Source: Pardosa pseudoannulata
Lineage: Eukaryota > Arthropoda > Arachnida > Araneae > Lycosidae
Assembly: GCA_032207245.1 (NCBI GenBank)
Contig: CM063498.1
Span: forward strand, 58,335,440 to 58,399,439
Direction of reading: 5' to 3'
Length of the DNA stretch: 64,000 nucleotides
The notes under the pieces: model-generated
Seen by the model: the letters and a program-made list of their open reading frames with translations, nothing else
Databases searched by the model: none
Told to the model about the DNA's origin: nothing
Program-made: the position numbers and the translations under genes
Shown: positions 1-11,779 of the stretch, piece by piece
Layout of the letters: each line of letters starts with the position of its first letter
Numbering within the stretch: position 1 is the first letter of the stretch

Positions 1-700
1 TTGAATTTTTACATTGTTTGATTGGATGTGACACCATAAATTTTGAAATGCTTTATAAGTGTATTGCAAATAGTTCATTGCACAAACACGAAACTACTTA
101 TCTGATACCAAATAACATGTTTCAGCATCTCCAATAAAGGGTGTTCACACATTTTTGCAACAATTTTGATTTTTTATGTTAAAACAACATGACCAACACC
201 AAATTGGAATAAGGTTTAAATATCATCTTCAGCATTAAAAATACTCTATGCTTTAAAATGTAGTTTCATTATAAATGTATGGGAAAATAGATGTGGTAAT
301 TTTTTAGAAGCATTCTACCATGATTTATTTTGATTATGTCAAGGCAAGGGGTTTGTGTTTTGTTTCAAATACAATTGATTAGTCTTTGCTTTAATGTTTT
401 AAAATTTATTTCTTCATACCTAGGTGTGTATTTAAACTTCTTTTATCAGGGATTTTTATCTAGTTTTTCATATAAATTACTTTTCAAAATATTTTAAGGT
501 TCCACTTTTTGTAATTTGTTTTGAAATCAGATCTAAAAATACTTCTTAAAAATATTTTTTCTTTATTTTAAATCTTATTTGCCTTCTTAAAATGTCATTC
601 AGAATTTGCTGTTATTTGCTTTATTATAGATTTTATGCTGTAATATCTTTTTGTAACAATATTTAAGTTAAGGAATGAAATTTGAAATTTTTTTCTTTAG
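1..700 (+). other. LRRFIP-like intron sequence (window start)
   Basis: AT-rich sequence upstream of the first visible exon. It ends in a good polypyrimidine tract and AG. I see no exon, repeat or RNA gene here. Confidence 0.6.
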
Positions 701-821
701 ATATACAGGTTACGTTTAGATTTAGAGGAAGAGAGGCAGAAATTATCAAAAATGGAGAATACATCTGTTAACCATAGTCCTCATATGAATGGTCCTGATA
801 TTAAAGTTCTAGAAGTTCAAA
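701..821 (+). CDS. LRRFIP2: LRRFIP-like exon n-3
   Basis: The acceptor is a T-rich tract ending TTTCTTTAG at 692-700, and the donor is A|GTATGT at 822. The exon reads 40 codons from [20 protein letters not shown] and then a less coiled linker containing HSPHMNGPD, and ends on the first base of a split Arg codon. The preceding exon is outside the window. Confidence 0.85.
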
Positions 822-922
822 GTATGTGTCTATAACTTTGAATTTGGTTTTCAAGTTTTAGTCAGTTTATATTTACAGTTATATATTCTTGACTTGTTGG
901 CTAAAATTTTACCTGTTTACTA

Positions 923-962
<40 letters not shown>

Positions 963-3900
963 GAATTTGTGTCTGTCTGTACTCGATAGACTCAAAAACC
1001 ATGCATCCAATCGCTGTGAAAATTTGGGAAATGTTTATATCCCTGGGAAGATTTTTGTAAATTTTTAACGTTCGAAATCCATTCCTTCCCCCTTATTCGA
1101 GCATTTCATGTCATTATTCCAAGCATTATTTTCCCCGGTTAAAAGCAAACAATTCAATTTTTAATTTATTGCATCATAACTAAGTGAAAGAAGCAATCAT
1201 TTCTAGCAATGTGACGTCATCCCGTGTCATTGTTTTAAACTCAGTTTTCCTCGTTTAAAAGCAGAAGATTAAAAGTTTTAATTTATTACATAATACATGG
1301 TGAAAATGATATTTTTCTATCATTATGACGTCACTCCTTTAAATATTTCATTTATTCATTTCTTATTTTATATTATTTAAACATTGTCTGCATAGTATCC
1401 ATTGGATTGTACCTGGAAATTGAGATATAAAGGGATTTACTTTCATTCCTATGTGACGCAAATTATAGCATTTTTATATGAGAACTAATTTTAAATTTAA
1501 TTCCTGGTTAATTTTTAAGTTGCAATGAAATGTTTATTGACAATATTCTAACCACAGAAAGTACAAATTTCAGTGACTCTCACGGGCAAATAAAAACCTA
1601 TCATTTTATATAGTTATCTTCATATTCGTATGGTTGTTGATACGAATGTGTGTTTCTGTTTCATACAAAACCACATGGTTTGTCATAAATTTCCTTAACT
1701 TTGGACAGCATTTATTAATACCAACAAAATTAGAATGGTTGTTGTCAAAACCTCTGCTTCCTATTCTACCATGTAATATGTCAAGATCTATTAATGTTGC
1801 TAATCAACGTAGAGTAGTAATACAGTAGTATAAAAACAAAATATTGTTATAATACTGTTATAATAGAAATATATAAATATGCCAATGACTCGAACTGTAC
1901 TGTGACGTATTTAGAGAGTTATGCACAAAAAAAAAATCTTTGCTTAAAAGTAACACATTAAGTTCACCGTAGTGAATCACGGACATGCTTGCTAGTATAT
2001 AATAAACCACAACCCAAAAACAAAACCCTGCACATTAAAAAAGAAAGAGGGAGATAGTGAAACTGTTTATCTTGTTAATAGCTGACACCATTTGAACTGA
2101 AGTGATATTTTGGACCATAAAAAAGTTGATACTGGGACAAAATTAATCAATTCATTCTACAGCTAAATTTTTTTAAAACTCCTAATACTGAAAACTAAAG
2201 AGTCCTAATTTGTAATCCTCATTTCAAAATATGTCTGATATTCAAGGTTCCTGGCAAGATAACTTGTTAAGTTACTCAGAATTGCTAATGATTGCAATTT
2301 TAATTAATAAAGCACTGCTACATAAGAGAAGCTTAATAAAAGTGATGTAAAGACATATAGATATTTCTTTTGAACAAGGTTTTTCCCATTATATTTTCTT
2401 ACTTGAATGTCTTGTTTTATACATGTCATGTGATTACTTGAAGCAATTCTTCTGTATATATAATGCACATCTAGAATTTTTGCTCAAAAATTTTAGGGAA
2501 AAATATGTGCATGTAACATGCATAAATATTGCATCTTATTTTTAATAGTAGAGATAACTTGTTACTCATTATCTAAAGTTAATTTTATTTTATCATATAT
2601 AAGTTGATGAGTACAAGTGAAAGAACTCCTAAAAATATAAAAAAAGGTGTTTATATTATGGACTTGAAATTGTTTTAATAAACCTCTAGTTCGTTTATAA
2701 CTATTAATTGCTTGTCACTGCAAAAAGCCTCTAACATTTTTTCAGCTTTTATTATGCTATAAAAATTTGGTGGTATTCTTTTATTCCACTTTTCTAATTC
2801 TATTAAAATTTTTAAACATAGAAATCTGTGACTTTCAATTCTTTACTTTATCAGTGAAACTTCTGAATGTACTTCTTCTTGACTGTAGTTGTTTTTTAAT
2901 TTGGCAGTTTCATGTTAGATTTTAAAAATAGCTATGATCCACTGTCATGTTTTTGTTTCATTTTGAAGACTTTTATACATTTTAATAATTTTATATTTCT
3001 GCTACACATCGTGATGTTCATTTTTGTTATTTTACGTATAAGTACAAAGCTTAACTAGTTATTGACATTTTTGGTCCTATCTGAGTTGTCTTAAAACATA
3101 GTTTTTTTCCTATGATGAATGTAGGATAGATAGGACCATTTAATAGGAACAGGTACAACACTAGAATTTTATCTAAAAAAAAAAAAAAAAATGTAGGATG
3201 CTTTTTTTCTCTCTTTCTTTCTTTCCCAAAGGTTAGGGTGTGAAAGAGACTAAAAAAAGTCCAGATGTTGCCTAAAATGTATATAAAAACACTCAGCTAT
3301 AATTCTTGTTTAAAATATTTTGAATTTTAGATTATAAATTTTGATTAATATTGATCATATAGTGTAATATATGAATTTGTGTTGTTAATAATCTCTATTT
3401 AAAGAACTTTTTAAATGCCTATATTTATTTACTAATGTTGAAAGTGCATTAACTAATATTGTGGTTGTCATTATCATATTTGTGCATAGGGGAGGCAAAC
3501 AAACAAGTCAGTGATTATAAATTCCGTCTGAAAAAAGCTGAGCAAGAAATAACAACATTACAAAGCAATGTGAGTACTTTGTAGAAATTCAGTATTTAAT
3601 TTTTATAATATTTTAACTAATTAAAGCTTTGCAATTGGAAGCCTATGTATTAAAATACTGTGCAAGTAACACAGTATTTAACTCAATCTGTATTGTATTT
3701 AGATATCTCGATTAGAGAGTCAAGTTGCTAGGTACAAAACTGCTACTGAAAATGCAGAAAAAACAGAAGATGATTTGAAAGCAGAGAAAAGAAAAGTCTT
3801 AAGAGAGGTAATTCATTATATTTGTATGACTTAATTACTAATTATAATTGTAGTGTTATTTTCTATGTCTCCTTACTGATGTAATTATTTAACTTTGGTT

Positions 3901-6749
3901 CCTTTCACTTATTTTTTTTTATATTTCCCATCAAAACTAAAATGTTTACTCTTCTATATCTCTATGTATTAAAAGAATGTTTATGTATTTTGGTTCATTG
4001 TGCTAGATAGGTAGATTTTTTTTTAATTGACTGATAAAATTATTTTTAACATTTTTTTTTTCCCATTCATCCATCCCCATTTAATGTATTTAAATGCTAC
4101 ATTAAAAGTTATTTTGTCTGAACTTACTTTAACACTAGAATCATGATGCATCTAGCATTATGAGAATTACATCCAAGAACCCATTTGGAATCCTATTAAC
4201 CTGCATATTTTAACAGCATGTGCTAGCTAATTGTTTGTACTGCATGTTTGCTTCATGTGGTCTTATATATAGCAAATAGTTCATTAAACATGTACCATTG
4301 TTTATGTAGTGACATTGTAAACAAATGTTTATAAAACATGACTATTTTCATAAATATACTCACATAGTTGTTTAAGTAAAGGCTAATGGGCTTTTCGAAA
4401 TATTTTAGTAAAGCTTACATTACATGTAAATCACGTGATGCAATAAGTAAAAATATGTTTTCTTCCACTCTAAATAGACCTGATAAGGATCAAAACAAGT
4501 TTTCTCGACTATTAAACACCTTTATAAAAAAAATGGCAGTAGACAAATGCTCTCATCTCTAATTCTTGTGTTAAAAAAATATTTAGACATATTTAAGACA
4601 ATAATCGTTATATTTTCTCGTTTTTTTTTTGGGGGGGGAGCTGTTTATTAATATCAAAATTTAAACCTTGGAGAATTAATTTGGTTTTTTTTGTTTTCTA
4701 AGTAAAAGTTTTGCCCTGTAATAGCAACTAAACAATTATTGACCTGGAATTCTAAAAAAAATTTTCTTTATTATTTTAAATCAAATTCAACCTTCTGTTA
4801 AGGGGTTACAAAAATTTTGATTTTTAAATTATATATATTTATTAAACTACAATCTTTTCTGTGTATTTTAACCATTCTTTTTTCAAAATTCCAAATAGAA
4901 CCCAAGTAATGATTAAATGTTTAATTACTCTTTCACGGGTAAAGAGGAGCATTTTTGTCTTTAATTGCATTTTTCTCATTTTTTTTAAATTTTACTGTTG
5001 CACACATTGCATTTCAAAAACTATATGAAATATTTTAATGAAATTTGATATATATATATTCAGCTTCTTATACAGAATAACTTATATCTCAAATTAATTG
5101 GCACATTAAATAATTGTATTTTATAGTTACTCATACTTTTATAAAATATTACTTTTTTAAAATGTCTGAATCATATTCAATTTTAAAAAATATTAATTTT
5201 GTTAAAATGCATCGGTTTGAGATATAAGTTCAAGATATACCATATTCTTTTTTATAACAAGTAAATTTTTGTTTCTGGCACCAATATCTTTATTACAATC
5301 CTGTGCACTGAAAGTAAATTTTTGATTTAAAAATATGAATCAAACTTATCAATATGGTAAAGTATTAAAATTTATCTCCTATGATCCAAAAAAATATATA
5401 TATTTTGAACAGTTCATTTGAAAATTTCATTATAATTTGATGAGTATGTGAGGTGGAAAAAAATTTGTAATATGTAAAATTCAGCATTTTTCAACAAAGT
5501 AAGACTCCTTAAACCTCTTAAGGTATCCATCTAAGTTGAAAACATCAATTTTTGCTAAAAATCATATATATATTTTTATTATTACTCTATTGTAAAATTT
5601 CAACTTTTAGGCTTTTAAATCTGTTTTTGTTTTGTCTCTGCGGCATTTTAAAGAAAAGTTACAGCTGTCAAAACAAAACAGAATTAGCGACTTCCGAATC
5701 GGAGTTGTTAATTTAAAGCCTTCTAAAGAGCATTTTTTGGACAAAACTTTTTAAATTTTCATGAACATTAGTTTAAACATTTTTCTGGTATTTTTAATAA
5801 TTAGCAACTTGGCAGTTAGGAAGTTTTGAAGTAAAAAAGTGTGGGGAATTTTAAATATGTATTTTAATTTTTTAATAGTTAAAGTTGCTTTCATAAACTT
5901 CAAATGTGTTTTTCTCAGAACGGTATTTTTAATAAAATGTTGAAACTTGAAATGAGATTTCTCAGGAAGTTCTTAAAATAATTTGTTGAAAATTATTATA
6001 TGGATGCTTTTGATAGTATTTACTAGTAAATGACCTAAAAGCTTTAAATTTGGATAACTTTTAATGATGTTACACTCATAGTTAGATATAAAGGTAATGA
6101 AAATTCGTTAAAAATTCAATGTATATGATTTTGAAGGACCAAAATTTTTTACCAAATGTAAATTAAGCAAAGATTTTAGATGATTCACTAGTCCAGTGTA
6201 TAAGAAATGTGTTGCATCAAAAAATATTGAAATAATTTATTAAAAAATTAGACCTTTTTAAAAAAGCCAGATTTTTTTACTAAATTTTCTTCATTTATGA
6301 GAAATTTTATAAAAACTTCTCCAGAAATAAATTTTTTAAGTGCAATTCTCTATGATAATATTAAAAATAAATCTAAAAGTGTAAAAACATGAACTAGTTT
6401 CTATGTTTAAAGAAAAAAGTTCTCTGAACGTAGACTTATACCTTAAAGCTATATAATATAATGGCTGTTCATAAATTAAATATTTTAATAGATTATTAAT
6501 TTAGAAAATTTGTTTGATTTCATGAATGACATACTCTCTGTGAATTTTCTGTGTAACATTTGAATGCTATAAGCACTAAATATTTGTTGTACAAAAAATA
6601 TAATTTGTACAAACTCATCATTTTTCTAATTTTTTTTGTAGTTAAGAGAAGCTCAATCAAGAATTGAAGAACTTGAGACTTCTAATGCTCACCTCCAAAA
6701 ACGTATTGATAAATTGAAGTCTGCTCGAAATGCTCTAATGAAAAGTTAA
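701..6749 (+). CDS. LRRFIP2: LRRFIP1/2-like protein, C-terminal part (four terminal exons)
   Basis: Spliced exons 701-821, 3490-3569, 3703-3807 and 6642-6749 read through in one frame to TAA. All junctions are AG/GT and the phases fit (phase 1 between the first two exons, phase 0 afterwards). The ~136 encoded residues are an almost continuous charged coiled coil, with segments such as [34 protein letters not shown] and [11 protein letters not shown] that resemble the C-terminal coiled coil of LRRFIP1/LRRFIP2 as I know that family. These proteins bind Flightless-I and MyD88-type adaptors and modulate Wnt, TLR and actin-linked signalling. The 5' part of the gene lies before the window. The introns (2668, 133 and 2834 bp) contain a Helitron and a TTAA element. 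Arthropods usually have one LRRFIP gene, so choosing paralog 1 or 2 is not meaningful; the symbol is the nearest name. Family assignment is confident; nothing suggests a broken gene. Confidence 0.88.
924..1995 (+). mobile_element. Non-autonomous Helitron, family A (intronic)
   Basis: The element starts with TC followed by a (TA)n run and GAATTTGTGTCTGTCTGT, and ends with the short hairpin CCGTAGTGAATCACGG, a 9-nt spacer and CTAG, followed by T. That is the Helitron end structure (TC...hairpin...CTRR, insertion before T). It is about 85-90% similar by eye to the reverse-strand element at 58955-60077, at both ends and through the interior. No Rep or helicase motif can be read, so it is non-autonomous. 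It lies in the 2.67 kb intron between the first two visible exons, same orientation as the gene. Confidence 0.75.
1996..3489 (+). other. Intron remainder
   Basis: AT-rich intron with a short A run near 3174-3190. No coding, RNA or repeat structure that I can support. Confidence 0.5.
3490..3569 (+). CDS. LRRFIP2: LRRFIP-like exon n-2
   Basis: The acceptor is GCATAG at 3484-3489 and the donor GTGAGT at 3570. The two first bases complete the split Arg codon, followed by 26 codons ([20 protein letters not shown] and six more). This is the most family-diagnostic segment of the coiled coil. Confidence 0.88.
3703..3807 (+). CDS. LRRFIP2: LRRFIP-like exon n-1
   Basis: The acceptor is TATTTAG at 3696-3702 and the donor GTAATT at 3808. 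It holds exactly 35 codons of heptad-rich sequence starting [20 protein letters not shown], phase 0 on both sides. It is separated from the previous exon by only a 133 bp intron. Confidence 0.88.
3808..5517 (+). other. Intron, first part of the last intron
   Basis: AT-rich. Contains only homopolymer runs (for example T then G at 4621-4639). No supported feature up to the TTAA element at 5518. Confidence 0.5.
5522..6442 (-). mobile_element. TTAA-flanked ~920 bp DNA element, copy A (intronic)
   Basis: Bounded by TTAA at 5518-5521 and 6443-6446. The ends form terminal inverted repeats: GGTATCCATCTAAGTT on the left, and GGTATAAGTCTACGTT when the right end is read in reverse. It aligns along its whole length, in reverse orientation, with 37449-38361 and 40809-41728, including an internal block with ACAGCTGTCAAAACAAAACA. 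There is no open reading frame. The TTAA target suggests mobilisation by a piggyBac-type transposase (inference). It sits in the last LRRFIP intron. Confidence 0.72.
6642..6749 (+). CDS. LRRFIP2: LRRFIP-like terminal coding exon
   Basis: The acceptor follows a T-rich tract (TTTTTTTGTAG, ending 6641). The exon gives 35 codons beginning [20 protein letters not shown] and ending RNALMKS, then TAA at 6747-6749. A second stop (TGA) follows closely. The 3' UTR starts at 6750. Confidence 0.88.
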   Translation, partial: LREAQSRIEELETSNAHLQKRIDKLKSARNALMKS

Positions 6750-7017
6750 TGAACTCTCAGGCTCTTATCCTAACTTGTAAATGTATGTATTTTAGTTTAT
6801 TTAAAAAAAATTATTTTGCTAAGCTTTCACATCTGTGAATGCAAAAGTTAGCTGTCACTATATTTTAAGACTGACATGTTAAAAAATTAAATATATTTTA
6901 ATAGAATCAAACTTTCATATTTTTTAATTGAAGTATAACTTATTAATATTAAATTTGATTAAATTGCCACTCTTCATATTGAAGGTACCAAAAATGACAT
7001 AGTATTGATAAGTAGAT

Positions 7018-7023
7018 AATAAA
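7018..7023 (+). promoter_or_regulatory. Candidate proximal poly(A) signal of the LRRFIP-like gene
   Basis: First canonical AATAAA after the stop codon, 269 bp downstream. Several further AATAAA-like hexamers follow to about 7077. In AT-rich DNA the hexamer is common, so this is only a candidate. Confidence 0.4.
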
Positions 7024-10000
7024 GAAAATAATATAGATTAACATAAAATAAAATAAATGAAAGCAAATAAATAAAACTTAAGTTTACTGAAAAAGAAATA
7101 GAAAATCAAAATTCTACATAAGTAAATGCTATACATTTATCTTACTGGTTTTTTTATTGCTTATATATATAAAGTGATGTAAAAATAAATGAGAAAAAAA
7201 AATATTTTAAGAAAACTACTTTTACATCCTAAATTAATATCTAAGGATGCTATGAATCATGTTGAAGTTGATAATCACTTTTTAGGATTTCTGAATGATT
7301 GGAAAAATAACTTTTATCTAATTTTTATTAAATATGTTTCTTTTGTGTGTGTGTGTATTTCAAAATCAAAATCCATAATTTTTTTCTTTTTGTTAGTTTT
7401 AAAAGTAAATACAAGCTGCTCTTGTTCTTATTTTAGTTATTAAGAAATATGTTAATACATCTTTCATGTATAAAATAAAAATTTAATGTTTTTTCATATA
7501 TCTAAAAGAAGATACAATCTACTGTTATTTATATTAAGTTACAAGAAAAAAATATTCATGTTAAGATGTACAATTTTGAGAATCGAATAATAAAATAAAC
7601 AATGTAAGTTATTGGTTTAAAAGTGATTTCTGTTTGAGCTACAAGAGGATTCTTGGGGAAAGCTAAGTGATAGCAAAAACAGAAATGAGGTAATAATTTC
7701 ATAACGAATGATTAGTAACAAGTTTTTCTCTTTTAGATCTATTTCATCTTGTTAGGTAATTGAAACTGCTGTGTTAAGGAGATCTGCCATTTTAGGAATA
7801 TTAAGGCAGCTTAAAACAGGAAAAAATTTTCTTAAAGCTTAAACAGGGATTTCTCCTTTTATTTATGCTTAGATTTTTCCCATTATTATTAGTCGATTGT
7901 CTAAAAAAAAAGTCAAATAAAACTTAGATTTAAAAAAAATTTTGAAACATGATCAAACGTTTTTTTATATGTGTTGTCCAAATATATTTTTGCCAAATGG
8001 TATGGCACTGTTTCTTGGTACCAAAGTTTGGGAGTTCAAATGCCACTCATGATTATTCATAGCAGTTTAGCAGTAGGTTTTAAACAGTAGGTCTGAGTGT
8101 CATTAAACTTTGTGTAACAGAAAAGTAGACTGTAGCATTCCCCCCCCCCTCAAAAAAAAAAAAAAAAAACTAAATATATTTTTGATATTAAACCTTTGAA
8201 ACCCTTAACAACTGAGCTGCCTGTTTAGGATTTTTCTATTTCCTGTCTAGTTTTTGAAAATCAGCTTTAAACTGTAGGTTGTGGTTTAATTGGCTCTTGA
8301 GTAGCAAAAGAGCAGCTATGTCTTATCAAATCAGACCTATGAGATGCATGATCTTTTCAATGGTTGTGGTAATGAATTGTCTGTTTTAAGAGCTATAATA
8401 TGCAATTGGAACTTAAAAATATTTTATCATCTTACTCATATTCAAAGGTTTAGTTTTGTATTTATCTAGTTCTCTGTGTTATATATCTTCAAAATGATTT
8501 ATTATGTTTCTGTTATTTGCAATTCTTTTTCTTTCACTGATTGACTGTATACATCTTTTAAAATAAATTTCTATATTTCAGTATAAAAGATTATTTAAGC
8601 TAATATTCAGTGTCATTTTCTATTGTTTCTTAACTAAGGGATTTTTTTTTTTTTTTTTTATAGATAGTGTATGAAGTGGAAAGATATGGTCTCAAGAAAT
8701 CTTAATATAAAATTAAGCTGAGAAAACTAGGACTGAAAAATAGAGAGTTTTTAACATTGCAACCTTTCATCTTATGGCATTTTCATTGCACTTGTATTTC
8801 TGTTTATGATGCCTGTGTAAATGTGAAACATGTGTAAAATGTATTTTCTTTCAGCAAATTAATCTTACTCCCAGTGACTTATTATCTGACTAATGAATCA
8901 GTTATTTTCTCTTAACATTTTTTGGCACCAGTACATTTTTTCCCATGTGAATACAGTTAGCCAGCATATTCGGTTAATTGTATTGTATGAGTAGATGTGT
9001 TTATGGAAGAGAGAATAATGTAATGATTAATTTCAAACATTGTTTTGGTTGTTATTGTTTCAATATCAAGTTTGCTTTTTATCTACATTGAAGTTCGTTA
9101 TAATCTGCAGTTTGATGTGTTTGCACCAGGGGAAATTTTTAAAGACACTGATTAAAGGAATACTCTTTTATTTTCCTTACCATAAGTAAGACTGTGCATT
9201 TATAGGCTATTGGGGTTTATTGATATAAATATGTGTTTAATCCTTTCTGACCTGAATTATACATATAAAAACTATTTCATTTGTAGGTCCAAGAAAACAA
9301 AAATTTTGAGACCTTTCTGAAAAAAAAAGGGAGGGGATATAAATTTTAAAATGATTCTAATTGATATCTTATTTGAATACTGGGGTGCAGCTACAGAAAG
9401 CAAAAAATACTCATTTTATGTTCTTATAATTCCATTTTTTTTTATTTTAATAATCATAAATATCAAAATATTTCAAAAATACATTAAAAAATATTAAAGA
9501 TTGACTTTAAATGTGCACTTAAATATCATGAAATATTTGCTGATTTTGGATACATAAGTTTCCTGACTAGTCGACTGAGCCATCATGGAGTATAGTATCC
9601 ATAAAATGGGATACTTATTAAATTACCCTTTTCTTTGATGTTGTGGGTTTGGTGAATCAAATTGGCACCCTCTTCAAAAAAGTCTACTAACAGCCATTTT
9701 AACACATACTATGTTGATTAGATGGAATGTGATTCTGAGTTAGAACTGGCATCCCTTGATGGTTTTGTTTGCTAGAGTTAATAAGTATGTCATTCAAATT
9801 CCTTCCCTTCTCTCCTATAAAGAAACTTCAATTAAAAATTCTCTAGCAGAAAGGGTGAACTTTTCCAAAATAATAGAATTAACATCCAAGAAATTTCTCT
9901 TTTGATATTATTTCAGTATTATTTTTAAGCTCCTATTTAGTATGTATAAAGCTAAGAAACTACTGTGTTGTTTTTCTTTGTAAAATTTGGTGTATATAAA

Positions 10001-11773
10001 AATGTTTTATAGGGTTTTTTTTTCCTTTTTTTCTCTTTAAAATTTTAACTTTCATTGTTTATGCCTTTTGTTTACATTATCTGTGATATATATGTTATGT
10101 TTGTTTACTAATGTACATATTTCTTTGTAAGTATTAAACTTAAATTATGTTGCTTTTGTTTTAAAATTATTTTCTAACTATTATTTTTAGATAAACAATA
10201 TTGAGTTGTTAATGTAAAAAATAATTTATTCATCCATTATATCCAAAATATATTTTTTAGTTTTATTTAATTCTACATCTTAAAGAGAAGGGTGTGTTTT
10301 AATTTTTACATTCCAATATGTTCCCTGTAAATTTGTAATTAATATAAATGTTTAAATGAAATAGTTTAAATCAGCATTTTTACAGATCCAGTTTTAGTTT
10401 ATTACTTTACTTTGTTATTCTGAAGATCGGTTTAGGGTCTTTTCTTTAAATTGAATGATTTATTTCTAAATGTATTAAGTAATACTTTTTTTATTGTGAA
10501 AATGCTATAATTTAAAAAAGTATTAATAAACTGTAAGGCTGTTAAATGTATCAGGGTATTAACTTTTTTTACGTATGAAGAATAGCAGTAAAATGTTCTG
10601 TTTAGGACAATGTGGCTTGCCCAAAGTTCGTTTAGGAATGCTTAATTATCTATTTTTGTATTCTTTATACTTTACTATCTCTCTCCCTCTCACAGTTTTT
10701 TTAATCTTTTATTTTAGGAATTCAGCTTTTTTGTTTGTTGGCATTTATGTATACAGTTTTAGTGGTAGAAAAGTTTTTATATTTAAATTTATTTTTTACT
10801 CTCTCTTATTTTAACCATATAATTTCAGATATTCATGTAGTTAAAATTTACAAGTATTTAAACTCTTTTCTTGATTATTTAATGAAAATATAAATAATAG
10901 ATATATTATTATATAATTATTCTTTTCCTAAACTTATAAGTCCATATTTGTTGTACATAGAGGATATTTGTTACCCTCAAGACCAATTTTTTTAGAATAG
11001 TGATGTAATCTGTAATATTTATTTGTAATTTATTTATATTTGCATATAATGTATGACAACAGCATATGAGGGAATTAAAAATTCTCCTCTTTGTTTTTCT
11101 GTTTCATTTTCAATAAGCTTTGCATTTCTTTTATCTTTGTTACTTTTTTCTAGTATAAATATTTTATTAAGTAAATGCATTAAAATTGATCTATTTAAAA
11201 ATATATATATAAGGAATTTTATTAATTTTTTTATCCAGTTTTATTGTGATTTAAAAACATTTCCTTTTTAATCTTTTATGACAAAGTAGTTATGACTTTT
11301 ATCTAAAAGGTGTCTTTAATGGTGTGATATTGTGAAAAAACTTTAGTTGAGTGTCTTTAAAAATTTCCCTAATGTTATCCACACAATGATCGACACTTCA
11401 TGAAAATGGCCATTTCATTGAATCCATTTTACTGTCAACTATGTAAGTGCCATGTCATTTAGTTTTCTTAATGCTGTCTATTGGATGCTGTGCTTCCATT
11501 CTGTTTGAATGTTGTGCGATATCATTAACAATCCATAATTTTGTCACTCACCTCTGTTGAGCAGAGGGACTGTGTACTGTATTCAAACTCTAACTGTGAC
11601 TTGTATAGTAAACTCTTGTCTATAATGAATGTGAAATCTTCATTGTATATGAAGAGTGGATATACTCATTTTTACATGAGTAGCTAGACCTGTTATGGCT
11701 ACTTGAGCCATCTTTTGTAATGTAACTATGCAGACTTTTGCCACAGTGCCTGTTCTATCTGAAACATCTTGGT

Positions 11774-11779
11774 AATAAA
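11774..11779 (+). promoter_or_regulatory. Candidate distal poly(A) signal
   Basis: AATAAA at the 3' edge of a more balanced-composition segment (about 11370-11830). It is followed 20-50 nt later by a U/GU-rich stretch (TTCTGCTCTTATTTTGG), the arrangement expected of a cleavage site. The link to the LRRFIP-like transcript is inference. Confidence 0.3.

Noticed and set aside
1634..1828. 64-codon open frame in the intronic Helitron
   Set aside because: The related Helitron at 58955 has the corresponding region in broken frames, and no Rep/helicase motif is present.
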